Assembly (NCBI GenBank): GCA_028875185.1
Contig: JAPPFH010000131.1
Coordinates: forward strand, 62,001-126,000
DNA length: 64,000 nucleotides
From: Chloroflexota bacterium
GTDB lineage: Bacteria; Chloroflexota; Anaerolineae; Aggregatilineales; Phototrophicaceae
Direction of reading: 5' to 3'
The notes under the pieces are model-generated. The model was not told where the DNA came from and made no database searches. It saw only the letters and a list, made by a program, of their open reading frames with translations. The position numbers were made by a program, and so were the translations under genes. Positions 34,057 through 42,352 of this stretch are shown one piece after another (position 1 is the stretch's first letter; each line of letters starts with the position of its first letter).

Positions 34057-37000
34057 TTAGCTTGCGCGTCTCACGCCAATTGTCAAGCTTTCGCCACGAA
34101 TCTCGAACGATTCCGCCACAAAATCGTCCGTGATTGTGCCGGGCTTCAATTCGTCAGCCAGGGTCTCTGCCGAAATATACCCGCTGAACAACTGCAAAAC
34201 CGCGTCAATGGTGTCCGAGGCGCCCGCATACGCGATGTCGATGCGGTCATCCAAGGCGAAATCCGCCAGCCTGCGCAGGCTCTGAATGCGGCGGATCAAC
34301 TCGCGCGCCAAGCCTTCCTGGAGCAAATCCGATGTCAAGCGCGTGTTCAGCACAACAACGTAACCGCCGTCTTCGACCGCCCCTTCGGGCGCCTGCGCGC
34401 TAACTTTGACCTCGCATTCGTGGTTGAGAATCTCAAAACTGGATCCGTTCAACTCGAGGTTTATGTCTTCGCCAGCCAGCAGTTTTTCCGCCAGGGGACG
34501 CAGGAAGTCTTGCTCGCCCTCGCGCAATGCGCTCTGTAGTGCCTTAAAGTCCGCCCCATATTTGCGCCCCAGAAAACGCGGCAGTGGATTCAGGCTGTAG
34601 GTGGTCGTGGATTCAAATGCGCTCGCCTGGTCGGCGCCCATCACGCTAAGCGATTTTATGTTCAGTTGTCCCTTGATCAGATCAGCATAGCGTTCCAATA
34701 CGGGCGCTTCGGATATCTCGCGCAAAGCAAAGCGCGCGTCCGCCAGCGGCTGACGCACGCCAATTTGCGCTTCGTTGCGCGCGGCCAAGCCCAGCCTGAC
34801 CAAACGCCGCACCAGCGTCATTTCGTTGATAAGGCGCTTATCGATCAGACGCTCATCGCAGGCGGGCCAAGTCGACAAATGTACGCTGTCGGCTTTGGCG
34901 CTATCTTGTTCCGCGACGAGATTGCGGTACATCTCCTCGCTCAAGAACGGCATCGTCGGCGCCAACAGCTGCGCCACCGTCGTCAGCGTTTCGTAGAGCG
35001 TGGCATAAGCCGAGAGCTTGTCGCCGTCCACATCGCTTTTCCAGAAGCGATCGCGGCTCAAACGCACGTACCAGTTGCTCAAGCGCTCAACGAATTCTTC
35101 AACCGGTCTGGTGGCGTTGACCGCGTCGTATTGCTCAAACGCGTCAGTCACCGTCCGCACCAAACTGTGAAGTTCCGCCAGCAGCCAGCGATCCAGCGCG
35201 CTTCGTTCCTCGGGCTCAGGCGCGCTTTGAGCTGGCGTCCAGCCGTCTATATTGGCGTAGGTGACGAAGAAGCTGTAGGTATTCCACAGCGTGGACCAGA
35301 ACTTCTTGATCACTTCGTTTACGAGATTGATCGAGAATCGCCGCGATTCGCCCGGCGGACCCGATGTGTACATATACCAGCGGAATGCATCGGCGCCGGC
35401 TTGCTCCAGCACCATCCAGGGGTCGACGGCGTTGCCCAGGCTCTTGGACATTTTCTGACCGTTTTCGTCAAGAATATGGCCCAGGCAGATGACATTCTTG
35501 AAGGAGACGGTTTCGAAGAGCATCGCCGCGATGGCATGCAGGCTGTAAAACCAGCCGCGCGTCTGATCCACCGCCTCGCAGATGTAGTCGGCTGGATGCT
35601 GCTCTTCGAGGATGTCGCGGTTTCGCTTTGGATAAGCCCATTGCGCCACCTGCATCGCGCCGCTATCGAACCAGACGTCGATCACTTCCGGCACGCGGCG
35701 CATCGTGCCGCCCTCGCCATTTGGGTTGGCAAAGGTGATCTCATCGACGTATGGTCGATGGAGATCGAGCTCGCTTAAATCCCGGCCGGCAAGCTCGCTC
35801 AGCTGATCGACGCCGCCGACGCAGATCATCTCGCCCGTTTCATCGTCAACCCAAACCGGCAGCGGTGTGCCCCAATAGCGTTCCCTGCCGAGCGACCACT
35901 CCTTGAGATCGTCAAGCCAATTTCCGAAGCGCCCGTCTCTGATATGCTGCGGCACCCAGTTCACCGTTTGGTTCAGGTCAATCATCTTCTGCTTGTACTT
36001 CATCGTATCGATGAACCAAGTCTCGCGGACGAAATACATCAGCGGCGAACCATCGCGCCAATTATGCGGATAGGTATGTTCGTAGGTCTCGTGCCGATAC
36101 ATCAAGCCGCGCTCGACCAAATCACCGATGATATGCCGATCGGCATCTTTGAACCACATGCCACGGAAGGTCGATACCGCATCGACGAAGCAGCCGGTCT
36201 CATCCACCGTGATCAACACGGGCAAGTCGTGCTTGCGTCCGGTGGCCAGATCGTCGACGCCGTAAGCGGGCGCCGTATGTACAATGCCCGTGCCGTCTTC
36301 GGTGCTCACGTAATCCGCGGCTACAATGTAGGCGTAGTCTTGCTCGACCGGCAAGAAGGTGTAGAGCGGCTGGTAACGCCAGCCGACCAGATCGCTGCCG
36401 CGATAGCGATTGACGATCTTGTATTCGTCAGGATCAGCCAACACCTTCTCTCTGAGCGCGTCAGCTAGGATCAATTGCTCGATGCCTTCGCCATCAGCGG
36501 CCGGTCCCTCGACCTGTACATAATCGACATCGGCGCCAACCGCCAGCGCCGCGTTAGCCGGCAGCGTCCAGGGTGTTGTGGTCCAGGCGAGCATGTACAC
36601 ACCCGGCTTGCCCCGCAATGGGAAGCGTACGTAGATGCTCGGATCGGTAATGGTTTTGTAACCTTGCGCGACCTCATGCGTGCTCAGCGGCGTTCCTGAA
36701 GAGGGACTGTAAGGCACGACCTTATAACCGCGATAGAGCAAGCCTTTGTCCCAAAACTGCTTGAGAATCCACCAGACGCTCTCGACATATTCGTTGGAAA
36801 ATGTGACGTAGGCGTCGTCCAGATCGACCCAGAAAGCCGTGCGTTCGGTCAGTTTCTCCCATTCATTGATATGCTGAAAAACATTCGCCCGACATTTGGC
36901 GTTGAATTCGGCTACGCCGTATTCCTCGATCTGCCCCTTGTTGTCGAAGCCAAGCTCTTTCTCGACTTCGATCTCGACAGGCAGTCCATGCGTATCCCAG

Positions 37001-37260
37001 CCGCCTCGGCGCAAGCAATAGAAGCCCTGCATCACCTTGTAGCGCGGGAACATATCCTTGAACGCGCGTGACAGCACGTGATGGCTGCCGGGCGTGCCAT
37101 TTGCTGTCGGCGGACCTTCATAAAACACGTAGCGCGGCGCGTCCTCGCGGCCCTCGATCGTGCGCTCAAAGACGCGATTGAAGCGCCAAAAGTCCAACTG
37201 CCGCTGTTCGAGCCCGTTGATGACTTTACTGTTGACCTGCGGGTTTACTGCTCTAAACAT
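34057..37260 (-). CDS. ileS: Isoleucyl-tRNA synthetase
   Basis: A 1067-residue class I synthetase charging tRNA-Ile. The HIGH-like motif is GSHHVLSRAF after EGPPTANGTP, the KMSKS motif is intact (GQKMSKSLGNAVDPWMVL), and WVPQHIRDGRFGNWLDDLKE marks the catalytic insert region. The editing domain has WTTTPWTLPANAALAV. The HHVLSR and WVPQHI forms match the eukaryote/archaeon-like IleS class found in many bacteria and often linked to mupirocin tolerance; tolerance here is only inferred. It follows a leader with a short ORF and alternative hairpins. The ATG at 37260 lies 12 bases past the SD GAGGAG, a longer gap than usual. Confidence 0.96.
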   Translation of the reverse strand: MFRAVNPQVNSKVINGLEQRQLDFWRFNRVFERTIEGREDAPRYVFYEGPPTANGTPGSHHVLSRAFKDMFPRYKVMQGFYCLRRGGWDTHGLPVEIEVEKELGFDNKGQIEEYGVAEFNAKCRANVFQHINEWEKLTERTAFWVDLDDAYVTFSNEYVESVWWILKQFWDKGLLYRGYKVVPYSPSSGTPLSTHEVAQGYKTITDPSIYVRFPLRGKPGVYMLAWTTTPWTLPANAALAVGADVDYVQVEGPAADGEGIEQLILADALREKVLADPDEYKIVNRYRGSDLVGWRYQPLYTFLPVEQDYAYIVAADYVSTEDGTGIVHTAPAYGVDDLATGRKHDLPVLITVDETGCFVDAVSTFRGMWFKDADRHIIGDLVERGLMYRHETYEHTYPHNWRDGSPLMYFVRETWFIDTMKYKQKMIDLNQTVNWVPQHIRDGRFGNWLDDLKEWSLGRERYWGTPLPVWVDDETGEMICVGGVDQLSELAGRDLSELDLHRPYVDEITFANPNGEGGTMRRVPEVIDVWFDSGAMQVAQWAYPKRNRDILEEQHPADYICEAVDQTRGWFYSLHAIAAMLFETVSFKNVICLGHILDENGQKMSKSLGNAVDPWMVLEQAGADAFRWYMYTSGPPGESRRFSINLVNEVIKKFWSTLWNTYSFFVTYANIDGWTPAQSAPEPEERSALDRWLLAELHSLVRTVTDAFEQYDAVNATRPVEEFVERLSNWYVRLSRDRFWKSDVDGDKLSAYATLYETLTTVAQLLAPTMPFLSEEMYRNLVAEQDSAKADSVHLSTWPACDERLIDKRLINEMTLVRRLVRLGLAARNEAQIGVRQPLADARFALREISEAPVLERYADLIKGQLNIKSLSVMGADQASAFESTTTYSLNPLPRFLGRKYGADFKALQSALREGEQDFLRPLAEKLLAGEDINLELNGSSFEILNHECEVKVSAQAPEGAVEDGGYVVVLNTRLTSDLLQEGLARELIRRIQSLRRLADFALDDRIDIAYAGASDTIDAVLQLFSGYISAETLADELKPGTITDDFVAESFEIRGESLTIGVRRAS

Positions 37261-37264
37261 GAGT

Positions 37265-37328
37265 TATCATTGCTCCTCAGAAATGATACGTCCGATCGGA
37301 TTCCATGTAATGCGACTGTTGCGTATCA
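37265..37328 (-). promoter_or_regulatory. ileS 5' leader with two mutually exclusive hairpins
   Basis: Reverse strand. AATGATA (37271-37265) can pair with TATCATT (37288-37282), putting the SD GAGGAG (37278-37273) in the loop. CGTATCA (37290-37284), which shares five bases with the TATCATT arm, can instead pair with TGATACG (37328-37322), whose TGA is the stop codon of the leader ORF. The two folds exclude each other, so leader translation could set how open the ileS ribosome site is. Structures were found by eye; no energy was calculated. Confidence 0.45.
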
Positions 37329-37373
37329 GTAAGCAATGACCCGCGGTGTTGGCGCATCACTGTGCGACACCAC
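37326..37373 (-). CDS. Candidate 15-codon leader peptide of ileS
   Basis: On the reverse strand, GAGGAGG (37387-37381) lies seven bases before GTG (37373-37371), and the frame MVSHSDAPTPRVIAY runs to TGA at 37328-37326. The SD is among the strongest in the window, yet the ORF is far too short for a normal protein. It contains one Ile codon near its end. A hairpin (GGTGT-CGCA with TGCG-ACACC) lies within the ORF. If translated, ribosome position at the Ile codon or stop would disturb the downstream pairing. No protein homology was or could be tested. Confidence 0.4.
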   Translation of the reverse strand: MVSHSDAPTPRVIAY

Positions 37374-37425
37374 GTAAACACCTCCTCGTTTGACACAGCC
37401 CTTTCGGGATTACTAATCCGCTGGA

Positions 37426-37454
37426 ATTATGACGTAATTTGAAGGCAGGTTAAA
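37426..37454 (-). promoter_or_regulatory. Candidate promoter of ileS
   Basis: On the reverse strand, TTTAAC (37454-37449), a 17-base spacer and CATAAT (37431-37426). It would give a leader of about 160 bases before ileS, including the short ORF. Confidence 0.45.
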
Positions 37455-37506
37455 GGGTTAAGTCTAGCGGCGGGAATGCCAACCGCATAGTAGATCATTT
37501 CAATCG

Positions 37507-37674
37507 TGTAGGGGCGTCTCGCTGAGACGCTCGCTATTGCAGCCGCCGTTCGAGGGTGCTTCGGCGCCGCGCGCAGTACACGTAGGCACGTAGTGCACGT
37601 AGGGCACGTAGACATTGCCCTTCGACATCGCCCTTCGACACCGGCCGCCGACGCTGCCGGTCAAAGGTCCCTAC
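37507..37674. repeat. Repeat-rich element with TGTAGGGGCG ends (copy 3)
   Basis: It begins TGTAGGGGCG and ends near GGTCCCTACA, which is a partial complement. A stem GCGTCTC/GAGACGC follows the left end. Inside are four copies of CACGTAG (37579, 37587, 37596 and 37605, spaced 8-9 bases) and two copies of CCCTTCGACA. Together with the ileS leader it accounts for the 429-base non-coding gap. Confidence 0.5.
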
Positions 37675-37689
37675 AGACGCTCAATCACA

Positions 37690-38517
37690 TCAATAACTTG
37701 GTTCTTTTTCGATCTTCTCGCGCGCGGCGCCAAGATCGGAGACCACTGTGGAAAGGTGAGCGCCGTATGACGTATCCGCGAACTTCCGCGCCTCCAGCCG
37801 CCAATGCTGGATGTGCTCGCCAATGAAGTCGCAGTCTGGCATGTCGCCCGCGGACAATTCACATAGATAGTATTGCAGCAAGAGCAGGTGCGCGTCATCT
37901 TCATCCAGGGCGGCGCGAGCGGCAGCCAAATGCCGCAGCGCTTCGTCCGCGTGACCGAGCAGAAAGCGCGCCTGTCCCAGCTCGAACCTAACGATATCCG
38001 GCGCGCCGGCGCTGATTGCGCGCTCAATTGACTCGCAAGCCGCGGCATATTCTCCCCGCACGAGATTGAGCTTTCCCATGCTGAAGAGCGCCAGATCGTG
38101 ATTTGGCTTGATTTCCAGCGCCTTCGACAGCGCCGCCTGGGATGAATCAAATTGCGCTAGATGACGATAGCTGTTGCCAAGCAGCACCAAAGCATCAACC
38201 GACGCGCGCCCACGGTCCGGCATCGTCTCCAGCAGATCACGCGCCCCGGGATAATCCCCGGCGATGAATCGCTGTTGCGCCTGATGATAAGGCGAGGCGT
38301 CACGGCGATTGCCCCACAGGAACAAAAGCTGAATCGTCACCAGCAAAAGGAAAGCGCCAATTCGCGCCGAGAATTGAATGGCGGGCGGTCCTGCAAATCC
38401 GACCGCGAGCAGCAGAATCAATAAGACAATGGCGATAGCGAGCGACAGTTTCGCCGAGGCGTCCCACTCAGGCAGCCGCCGCGTCAGATCGCGCGCGACC
38501 TGCCAGAACATCATCAA
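37690..38517 (-). CDS. TPR membrane protein, last gene of a TPR cluster
   Basis: A 275-residue protein. Two membrane helices near the N terminus (SLAIAIVLLILLLAVGFAGP and IGAFLLLVTIQLLFLWGN) are followed by at least three tetratricopeptide-like helix pairs (DALVLLGNSYRHLAQFDSSQ, ALSKALEIKPNHDLALFSMG). TPR scaffolds bind partner proteins. It overlaps the upstream TPR gene by four bases and is third in a run of TPR proteins of similar plan. The partner is unknown; there is no catalytic signature. Confidence 0.75.
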   Translation of the reverse strand: MMMFWQVARDLTRRLPEWDASAKLSLAIAIVLLILLLAVGFAGPPAIQFSARIGAFLLLVTIQLLFLWGNRRDASPYHQAQQRFIAGDYPGARDLLETMPDRGRASVDALVLLGNSYRHLAQFDSSQAALSKALEIKPNHDLALFSMGKLNLVRGEYAAACESIERAISAGAPDIVRFELGQARFLLGHADEALRHLAAARAALDEDDAHLLLLQYYLCELSAGDMPDCDFIGEHIQHWRLEARKFADTSYGAHLSTVVSDLGAAREKIEKEPSY

Positions 38518-39398
38518 CTATTCTTCCTCTTGCCTCGGCTCTCGGCGATTGCTTCTTCAATCTTTTCTATCTCGTAATGCAGCAGGCTGCCGTAAGCGGT
38601 GCCTTCGAGCGCGCGCAATGTCGACTTCCAGGCTTGAAGACCGTGCTCGGTGGCGACCATGCGCTCACTGGCTCGCTCGGCGTTTTCGCGCTCGCCCTGT
38701 TTCAAGAAGTGGCGCGACAGATAATAATTGACGCGCACGGCATACATAGAAGGCATCGAGTAGAGCGCGGCATGTTTGAACGACTCCATCGCTGAATCGT
38801 GCTCGCCCGCCAACTGCTGCACGAATCCCAACTCCGCCCAGATGATCGGCTGCGCCGGGGAGAGCTGGGCGGCGGTTTGCAAGGCGATGGCCGCCTCTCC
38901 ATAGCTCGCCTGCATCCGGTATCCGTTCGCCAATGTCATATACGCGCCAGCGTCGCGGGGAAACATCCGCACAGCGCGATCGGCCGTCTCTTGCGCTTTT
39001 GCCAATTGCCCGGTGTAAGCGTAGGCGCTGGTCAATAGCATGAGGGCATCGGGCGTAATCTTGCCACCGGCAAGTACGCGCTCCAGCAGTTGAATCGCCT
39101 CGGGGAATTTAAGCTTCTGCATCAGGCGATAAGCCTCGCCGTAGCCCGCGCCGTATTGGCGCGATTGGCGCGCCAGCAAGACGCCCACTAGCAGGAAGCC
39201 GAGCAATATCATGCTAGCCGATAAGCAGAGACCGGCCAGGGACATCTGCGCCACCGGAGAAATATAGGGGTCCAGCGGCTCGGTAATGCCATCAGCCAAT
39301 TCGATCAATACACCGAGCACGAAGACGATGAATCCCAATGCCGCCAATGCAACCGAAACCAGCACCGTCATCCAGCCGAGCAGACGGCGCAAGGACAT
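38514..39398 (-). CDS. TPR membrane protein
   Basis: A 294-residue protein starting MSLRRLLGWMTVLVSVALAA, with two N-terminal membrane helices (the second ALCLSAS-like, near FLLVGVLLA). It is followed by TPR repeats: YMLMQKLKFPEAI-type, TPDALMLLTSAYAYTGQLAK, and DAGAYMTLANGYRMQASYGE. I start at ATG 39398, one base after the upstream stop. It overlaps the downstream TPR gene by four bases. The C-terminal helix (EIEKIEEAIAESRGKRKNS) is charged. Function unknown; probably a membrane-anchored adaptor working with the neighbouring TPR proteins. Confidence 0.75.
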   Translation of the reverse strand: MSLRRLLGWMTVLVSVALAALGFIVFVLGVLIELADGITEPLDPYISPVAQMSLAGLCLSASMILLGFLLVGVLLARQSRQYGAGYGEAYRLMQKLKFPEAIQLLERVLAGGKITPDALMLLTSAYAYTGQLAKAQETADRAVRMFPRDAGAYMTLANGYRMQASYGEAAIALQTAAQLSPAQPIIWAELGFVQQLAGEHDSAMESFKHAALYSMPSMYAVRVNYYLSRHFLKQGERENAERASERMVATEHGLQAWKSTLRALEGTAYGSLLHYEIEKIEEAIAESRGKRKNS

Positions 39399-39399
39399 T

Positions 39400-40401
39400 T
39401 CAGACCTCCAGTTGCCGCGATACATGGGTCACTTCGTCTCGTATAAGAAGGCGCGCCTCTTCGATGTCATCGCTCAATACGTCGCGCAGGGCTTGAGCTT
39501 CATCCGCGCTCATGATCACTTGCCACTCTTCCAAACCCGCTCGCTCGCGTTTAAGCGCGGACAGCACGCCGCGCGCCAGATCCAGTTTCCCCCGGCGCTG
39601 GTGAATGCGCCACAAGTATAGATGTGCCAGGAGCCGATGTCGAGAATCAGGTATGTCCAATGCGAGCGCGCCGTTCAGATGCCGTTCCGCTTTGTCGTCT
39701 TGCCGCAATCGCTCCTCGATCATACCCAGATTGTATGCCGCTACCCACTCATCAGGCGCGAGCTCATGCGCCTTGAGCGCCGCCAGCCGCGCGTCGTCAA
39801 AGCTGCGCGCCTGCAGCTCAACCTCAGCCAAGCCATTGTAAGCCACTGCGGAGCGCCCGTCGAGCTCCACCATTCGCTGATAATCAGCCCGCGCCGAGTT
39901 TAGGTCGCCCGCCAGCCGATGCAGCTCGGCGCGGAATCGATAGTGTTCGGGCTGTTTCGGGTCATGTTGGACTTCGGCGGTCATGCTGGAGATTGCCGCC
40001 GCGTAATCGCCCTCGCGCATTGATTTTACCGCGGCGCGATAATTCCGTGGTCCGCGCGCATCGCCGAAGATGAAGATGCCGGCGACAATCCAGCCCAAGC
40101 CCGCCCCGACGAAAAGACCGGTTAGATGAGGGAGAAGCAGCGAGCCGATAACGATCGCGAGAACTGAAGGCACGATAATGGCGAGCCAGCGGAGCCGTTC
40201 CGCGGCGGGCAAACGGCTGAGGAAAAGAACCGACGCGCCGAACAGAAAGACGACCAGCATAAGCGTTTGCAATGCTGTAGCGAATTCAGATCCCTGCCCT
40301 AAGGCGTTCAAAGCCAGGCTGGCGAATCCTGTAGCCGCCAGCAGCGCGATCAATGCGCGGAAGCTGCGTGGACCCAAAAAGATACGCAGTCGCTTTATCA
40401 T
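39400..40401 (-). CDS. TPR membrane protein, first of three
   Basis: A 333-residue protein. The N-terminal 130 residues hold about four hydrophobic segments (FRALIALLAATGFASLALNA, LQTLMLVVFLFGASVLFLS, LAIIVPSVLAIVIGSLLLPH, LFVGAGLGWIVAGIFIFGD), then TPR repeats (AAISSMTAEVQHDPKQPEHY, LNSARADYQRMVELDGRSAV, AYNGLAEVELQARSFDDARL). It is a paralogue of the next two genes in plan. All three are cotranscribed, so they may form a membrane complex. The repeats could gather the soluble proteins encoded upstream, but this is conjecture. Confidence 0.75.
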   Translation of the reverse strand: MIKRLRIFLGPRSFRALIALLAATGFASLALNALGQGSEFATALQTLMLVVFLFGASVLFLSRLPAAERLRWLAIIVPSVLAIVIGSLLLPHLTGLFVGAGLGWIVAGIFIFGDARGPRNYRAAVKSMREGDYAAAISSMTAEVQHDPKQPEHYRFRAELHRLAGDLNSARADYQRMVELDGRSAVAYNGLAEVELQARSFDDARLAALKAHELAPDEWVAAYNLGMIEERLRQDDKAERHLNGALALDIPDSRHRLLAHLYLWRIHQRRGKLDLARGVLSALKRERAGLEEWQVIMSADEAQALRDVLSDDIEEARLLIRDEVTHVSRQLEV

Positions 40402-40461
40402 CGATACGGCCTCTCAAGAGTCTGCTTGATGCCGGCGCGAAAGGCTGCCGCTCCTGTCGGG

Positions 40462-41169
40462 CTAGTTTGGCGGCGCGGCGTAATTGCTGATCTCAACCGC
40501 AATCTCCTGCTGCTTGAAGCTGTTCAACCGTTTGACGATCAGGTCGTGCTGGTCAATCCAGTATGTCACAGCTTTGTCTCGGTAGCGGAAACTACTCGCT
40601 GCAATTGCGCGATTTCCAAGAAACACCGTATCATCGCCCAGGCGCTCAACTGGTGAAATCACTTGCCGCAGCACACCCGGGCAGAGCTGCGCGTACTCGA
40701 ACATTGGGACGTAAACATAGATGTCGCCGTTAGACCGCTCCGCCAACGCTCGAATCGTACCGCCGCGAAAAACCAACATTGGAATATCGATGATGGCGTC
40801 AGCGGGCAAAGCTACTTCAGTGTATGTACGCTCGTCTCCGTTCATGCTGTAGCCAATCTGCAGCCGCTCGCTCGCCCGCTGATAAGTCGCCCGCAGCGTC
40901 TTTATGCCACCTTCAAATCTGTCGTTTTCATAACGGATGTCGAATCGCACGATTGTGTTGTCAGTGTCATACAGCGCTTCGGCGAGTATTGATTTGCCTT
41001 CCGCCCCGCGGGCATCAGCATCGACGCGGACGAATCTCTCGCCATCCGGACGCGCGTGCATCGCCCATGATTCAGATTTTGCCAGCGGCTCTCCATTCTT
41101 GGAAAAGCGGTAGGTTCCGCTGGCGAGGAACCGCTCGTGCGCCTGCACCGGATGCAAATAGCGCATCAA
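40462..41169 (-). CDS. Unrecognised soluble beta-rich protein
   Basis: A 235-residue protein without membrane helices. Strands dominate: FLASGTYRFSKNGEPLAKSE, TIVRFDIRYENDRFEGGI, LQIGYSMNGDERTYTEVALP and AVTYWIDQHDLIVKRLNSF. The order of strands resembles LolA-like or DUF3108 lipid-handling folds, but no signature is strong enough to name it. It overlaps the AlaX gene by four bases and lies 60 bases before the TPR genes, so it is the fourth member of a seven-gene unit. Function unknown. Confidence 0.6.
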   Translation of the reverse strand: MMRYLHPVQAHERFLASGTYRFSKNGEPLAKSESWAMHARPDGERFVRVDADARGAEGKSILAEALYDTDNTIVRFDIRYENDRFEGGIKTLRATYQRASERLQIGYSMNGDERTYTEVALPADAIIDIPMLVFRGGTIRALAERSNGDIYVYVPMFEYAQLCPGVLRQVISPVERLGDDTVFLGNRAIAASSFRYRDKAVTYWIDQHDLIVKRLNSFKQQEIAVEISNYAAPPN

Positions 41170-41876
41170 GCCTCAAGCTCCACATAAAGCCGCTTGTTGA
41201 TGCCGCCCTTGCTCTTATACTTGGCAATCTTGATTTTGCCAACTTCGCTGGTGTTGCCGACGTGGGTGCCGCCATCCGCTTGCAGATCCAGCCCAACGAT
41301 CTCCACCGTCCGCACTTCTTGAATGCTTTCAGGCAATAGATTGATCTTTGTGCGAATTAGATCTGGAATCTGGAATGCGGTTTCTCTGGGGAGAATCTCT
41401 GTCTTGACGGCGCGCGCCGCTTCAACTTCGCGGTTGATCTTCTCTTCAATCTCGGCGATGACTTCGGGCGCCAGCCGCTCAAATTCGAAATCCATCCGTC
41501 CGCCGAGCACATCCATATTGCCGCCGGTGACGCTGGCTTGATAATCACGCCAGATGACGCCGCATAGGATGTGCATCGCCGTATGCGTCCGCATGATCTT
41601 GTAGCGTCTGTCCCAATCAATTTCGCCGCGGACTTGGCAGCCAATGGGTGGCAAGTCGCCGTCGATTATGTGCGCATTGCCCCGCTTGACCCGGCTGACG
41701 CGATATTGCGTCAAGCCATTCGAGAGCGTGCCCTGATCCGGCAATTGCCCGCCGCCGCCCGGATAAAATACGGTACGGTCAAGCAAGACGCCGTTCTGCT
41801 CAAGGTCATGCTGGACGACCGTCGCCTCAAAGGCCTTCAGATAGCTGTCCTTCAAATAGAGCAATTCTGTCATCAT
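41166..41876 (-). CDS. Alanyl-tRNA editing protein (AlaX type)
   Basis: A free-standing editing domain of the AlaX family that removes Ser or Gly from mischarged tRNA-Ala. Residues 35-48 carry the family glycine motif FYPGGGGQLPDQG. The first zinc motif is RTHTAMHIL (HxxxH). The second motif reads LQADGGTHVGNTSEVG; in most relatives a Cys stands where the Asp before GGTHV is here, so one zinc ligand appears changed from Cys to Asp. The His of GGTHV is retained. The C-terminal stretch IKIAKYKSKGGINKRLYVEL is the usual oligonucleotide-binding strand set. 236 aa, start at 41876 or 41873. It overlaps the GNAT gene before it. Confidence 0.88.
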   Translation of the reverse strand: MMTELLYLKDSYLKAFEATVVQHDLEQNGVLLDRTVFYPGGGGQLPDQGTLSNGLTQYRVSRVKRGNAHIIDGDLPPIGCQVRGEIDWDRRYKIMRTHTAMHILCGVIWRDYQASVTGGNMDVLGGRMDFEFERLAPEVIAEIEEKINREVEAARAVKTEILPRETAFQIPDLIRTKINLLPESIQEVRTVEIVGLDLQADGGTHVGNTSEVGKIKIAKYKSKGGINKRLYVELEA

Positions 41877-42352
41877 TCATCCTCCGGGATAAATGCCCGC
41901 ATTCGCAACATGGTGGTTTCGCCGCCGACACTTTTCCAGAAGGCCATCGCTCCGTGATTTCCAGCGCTGACGTGCCATTCAAAATGCCCGATGTCGCGCG
42001 AACGAAACCAGAGCATCAGGCGTTCGACCAGTTGCCGGCCCAAGCCGCGCCGGCGAAAAGCCGCCTGCACGTAGATATCCGCAAGTAAGCCGCATCGCAG
42101 CGGCAGAAACATTTCTGTGGTGATGTCCGCGATGACCCCGTTGACGTAACCGACGACTGCGCCATCAATATCAGCGATCAAAACGCGCGCGTCCGCATCG
42201 GAGAGCCGATCCAAGATGCTGCGCGCGTATAGCTCGGCGCCGCCCGCCGCCGGACGAAACGTGTGCGGATCCAAGGCGGCGTGATAGCTCACCATTTCCG
42301 CCCATAATTCGCCGATGCGCTCGGCATCGGCCGCTTCCGCCAGCCGAATCAT
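41873..42352 (-). CDS. GNAT-family N-acetyltransferase (A)
   Basis: A 159-residue GNAT acetyltransferase. Motif B/A are seen as RCGLLADIYVQAAFRRRGLG followed by RQLVERLMLWF, which form the acetyl-CoA pyrophosphate loop (RRGLGRQL). The N-terminal helix (MIRLAEAADAERIGELWAEM) and the C-terminal GAMAFWKSVGG are typical. The start at 42352 gives a normal length and overlaps the next GNAT stop by four bases. The acceptor is unknown. It overlaps the AlaX gene by four bases. Confidence 0.88.
   Translation of the reverse strand: MIRLAEAADAERIGELWAEMVSYHAALDPHTFRPAAGGAELYARSILDRLSDADARVLIADIDGAVVGYVNGVIADITTEMFLPLRCGLLADIYVQAAFRRRGLGRQLVERLMLWFRSRDIGHFEWHVSAGNHGAMAFWKSVGGETTMLRMRAFIPEDE

Noticed and set aside
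37260-37273. Five-codon ORF (ATGATAACTCAT...) at the ileS SD
   Set aside because: It has good spacing to GAGGAG but stops at once inside ileS; too short to interpret and possibly only a by-product of the hairpin arm.
37333-37370. T-box riboswitch before ileS
   Set aside because: ACACCGCGGG faintly resembles the T-box sequence, but there is no specifier loop, no AGGGTGG-type core and no terminator with an antiterminator pair.
37579-37611. CRISPR-like array of CACGTAG
   Set aside because: Repeats are only seven bases with 1-2 base gaps; there are no spacers and no cas genes.
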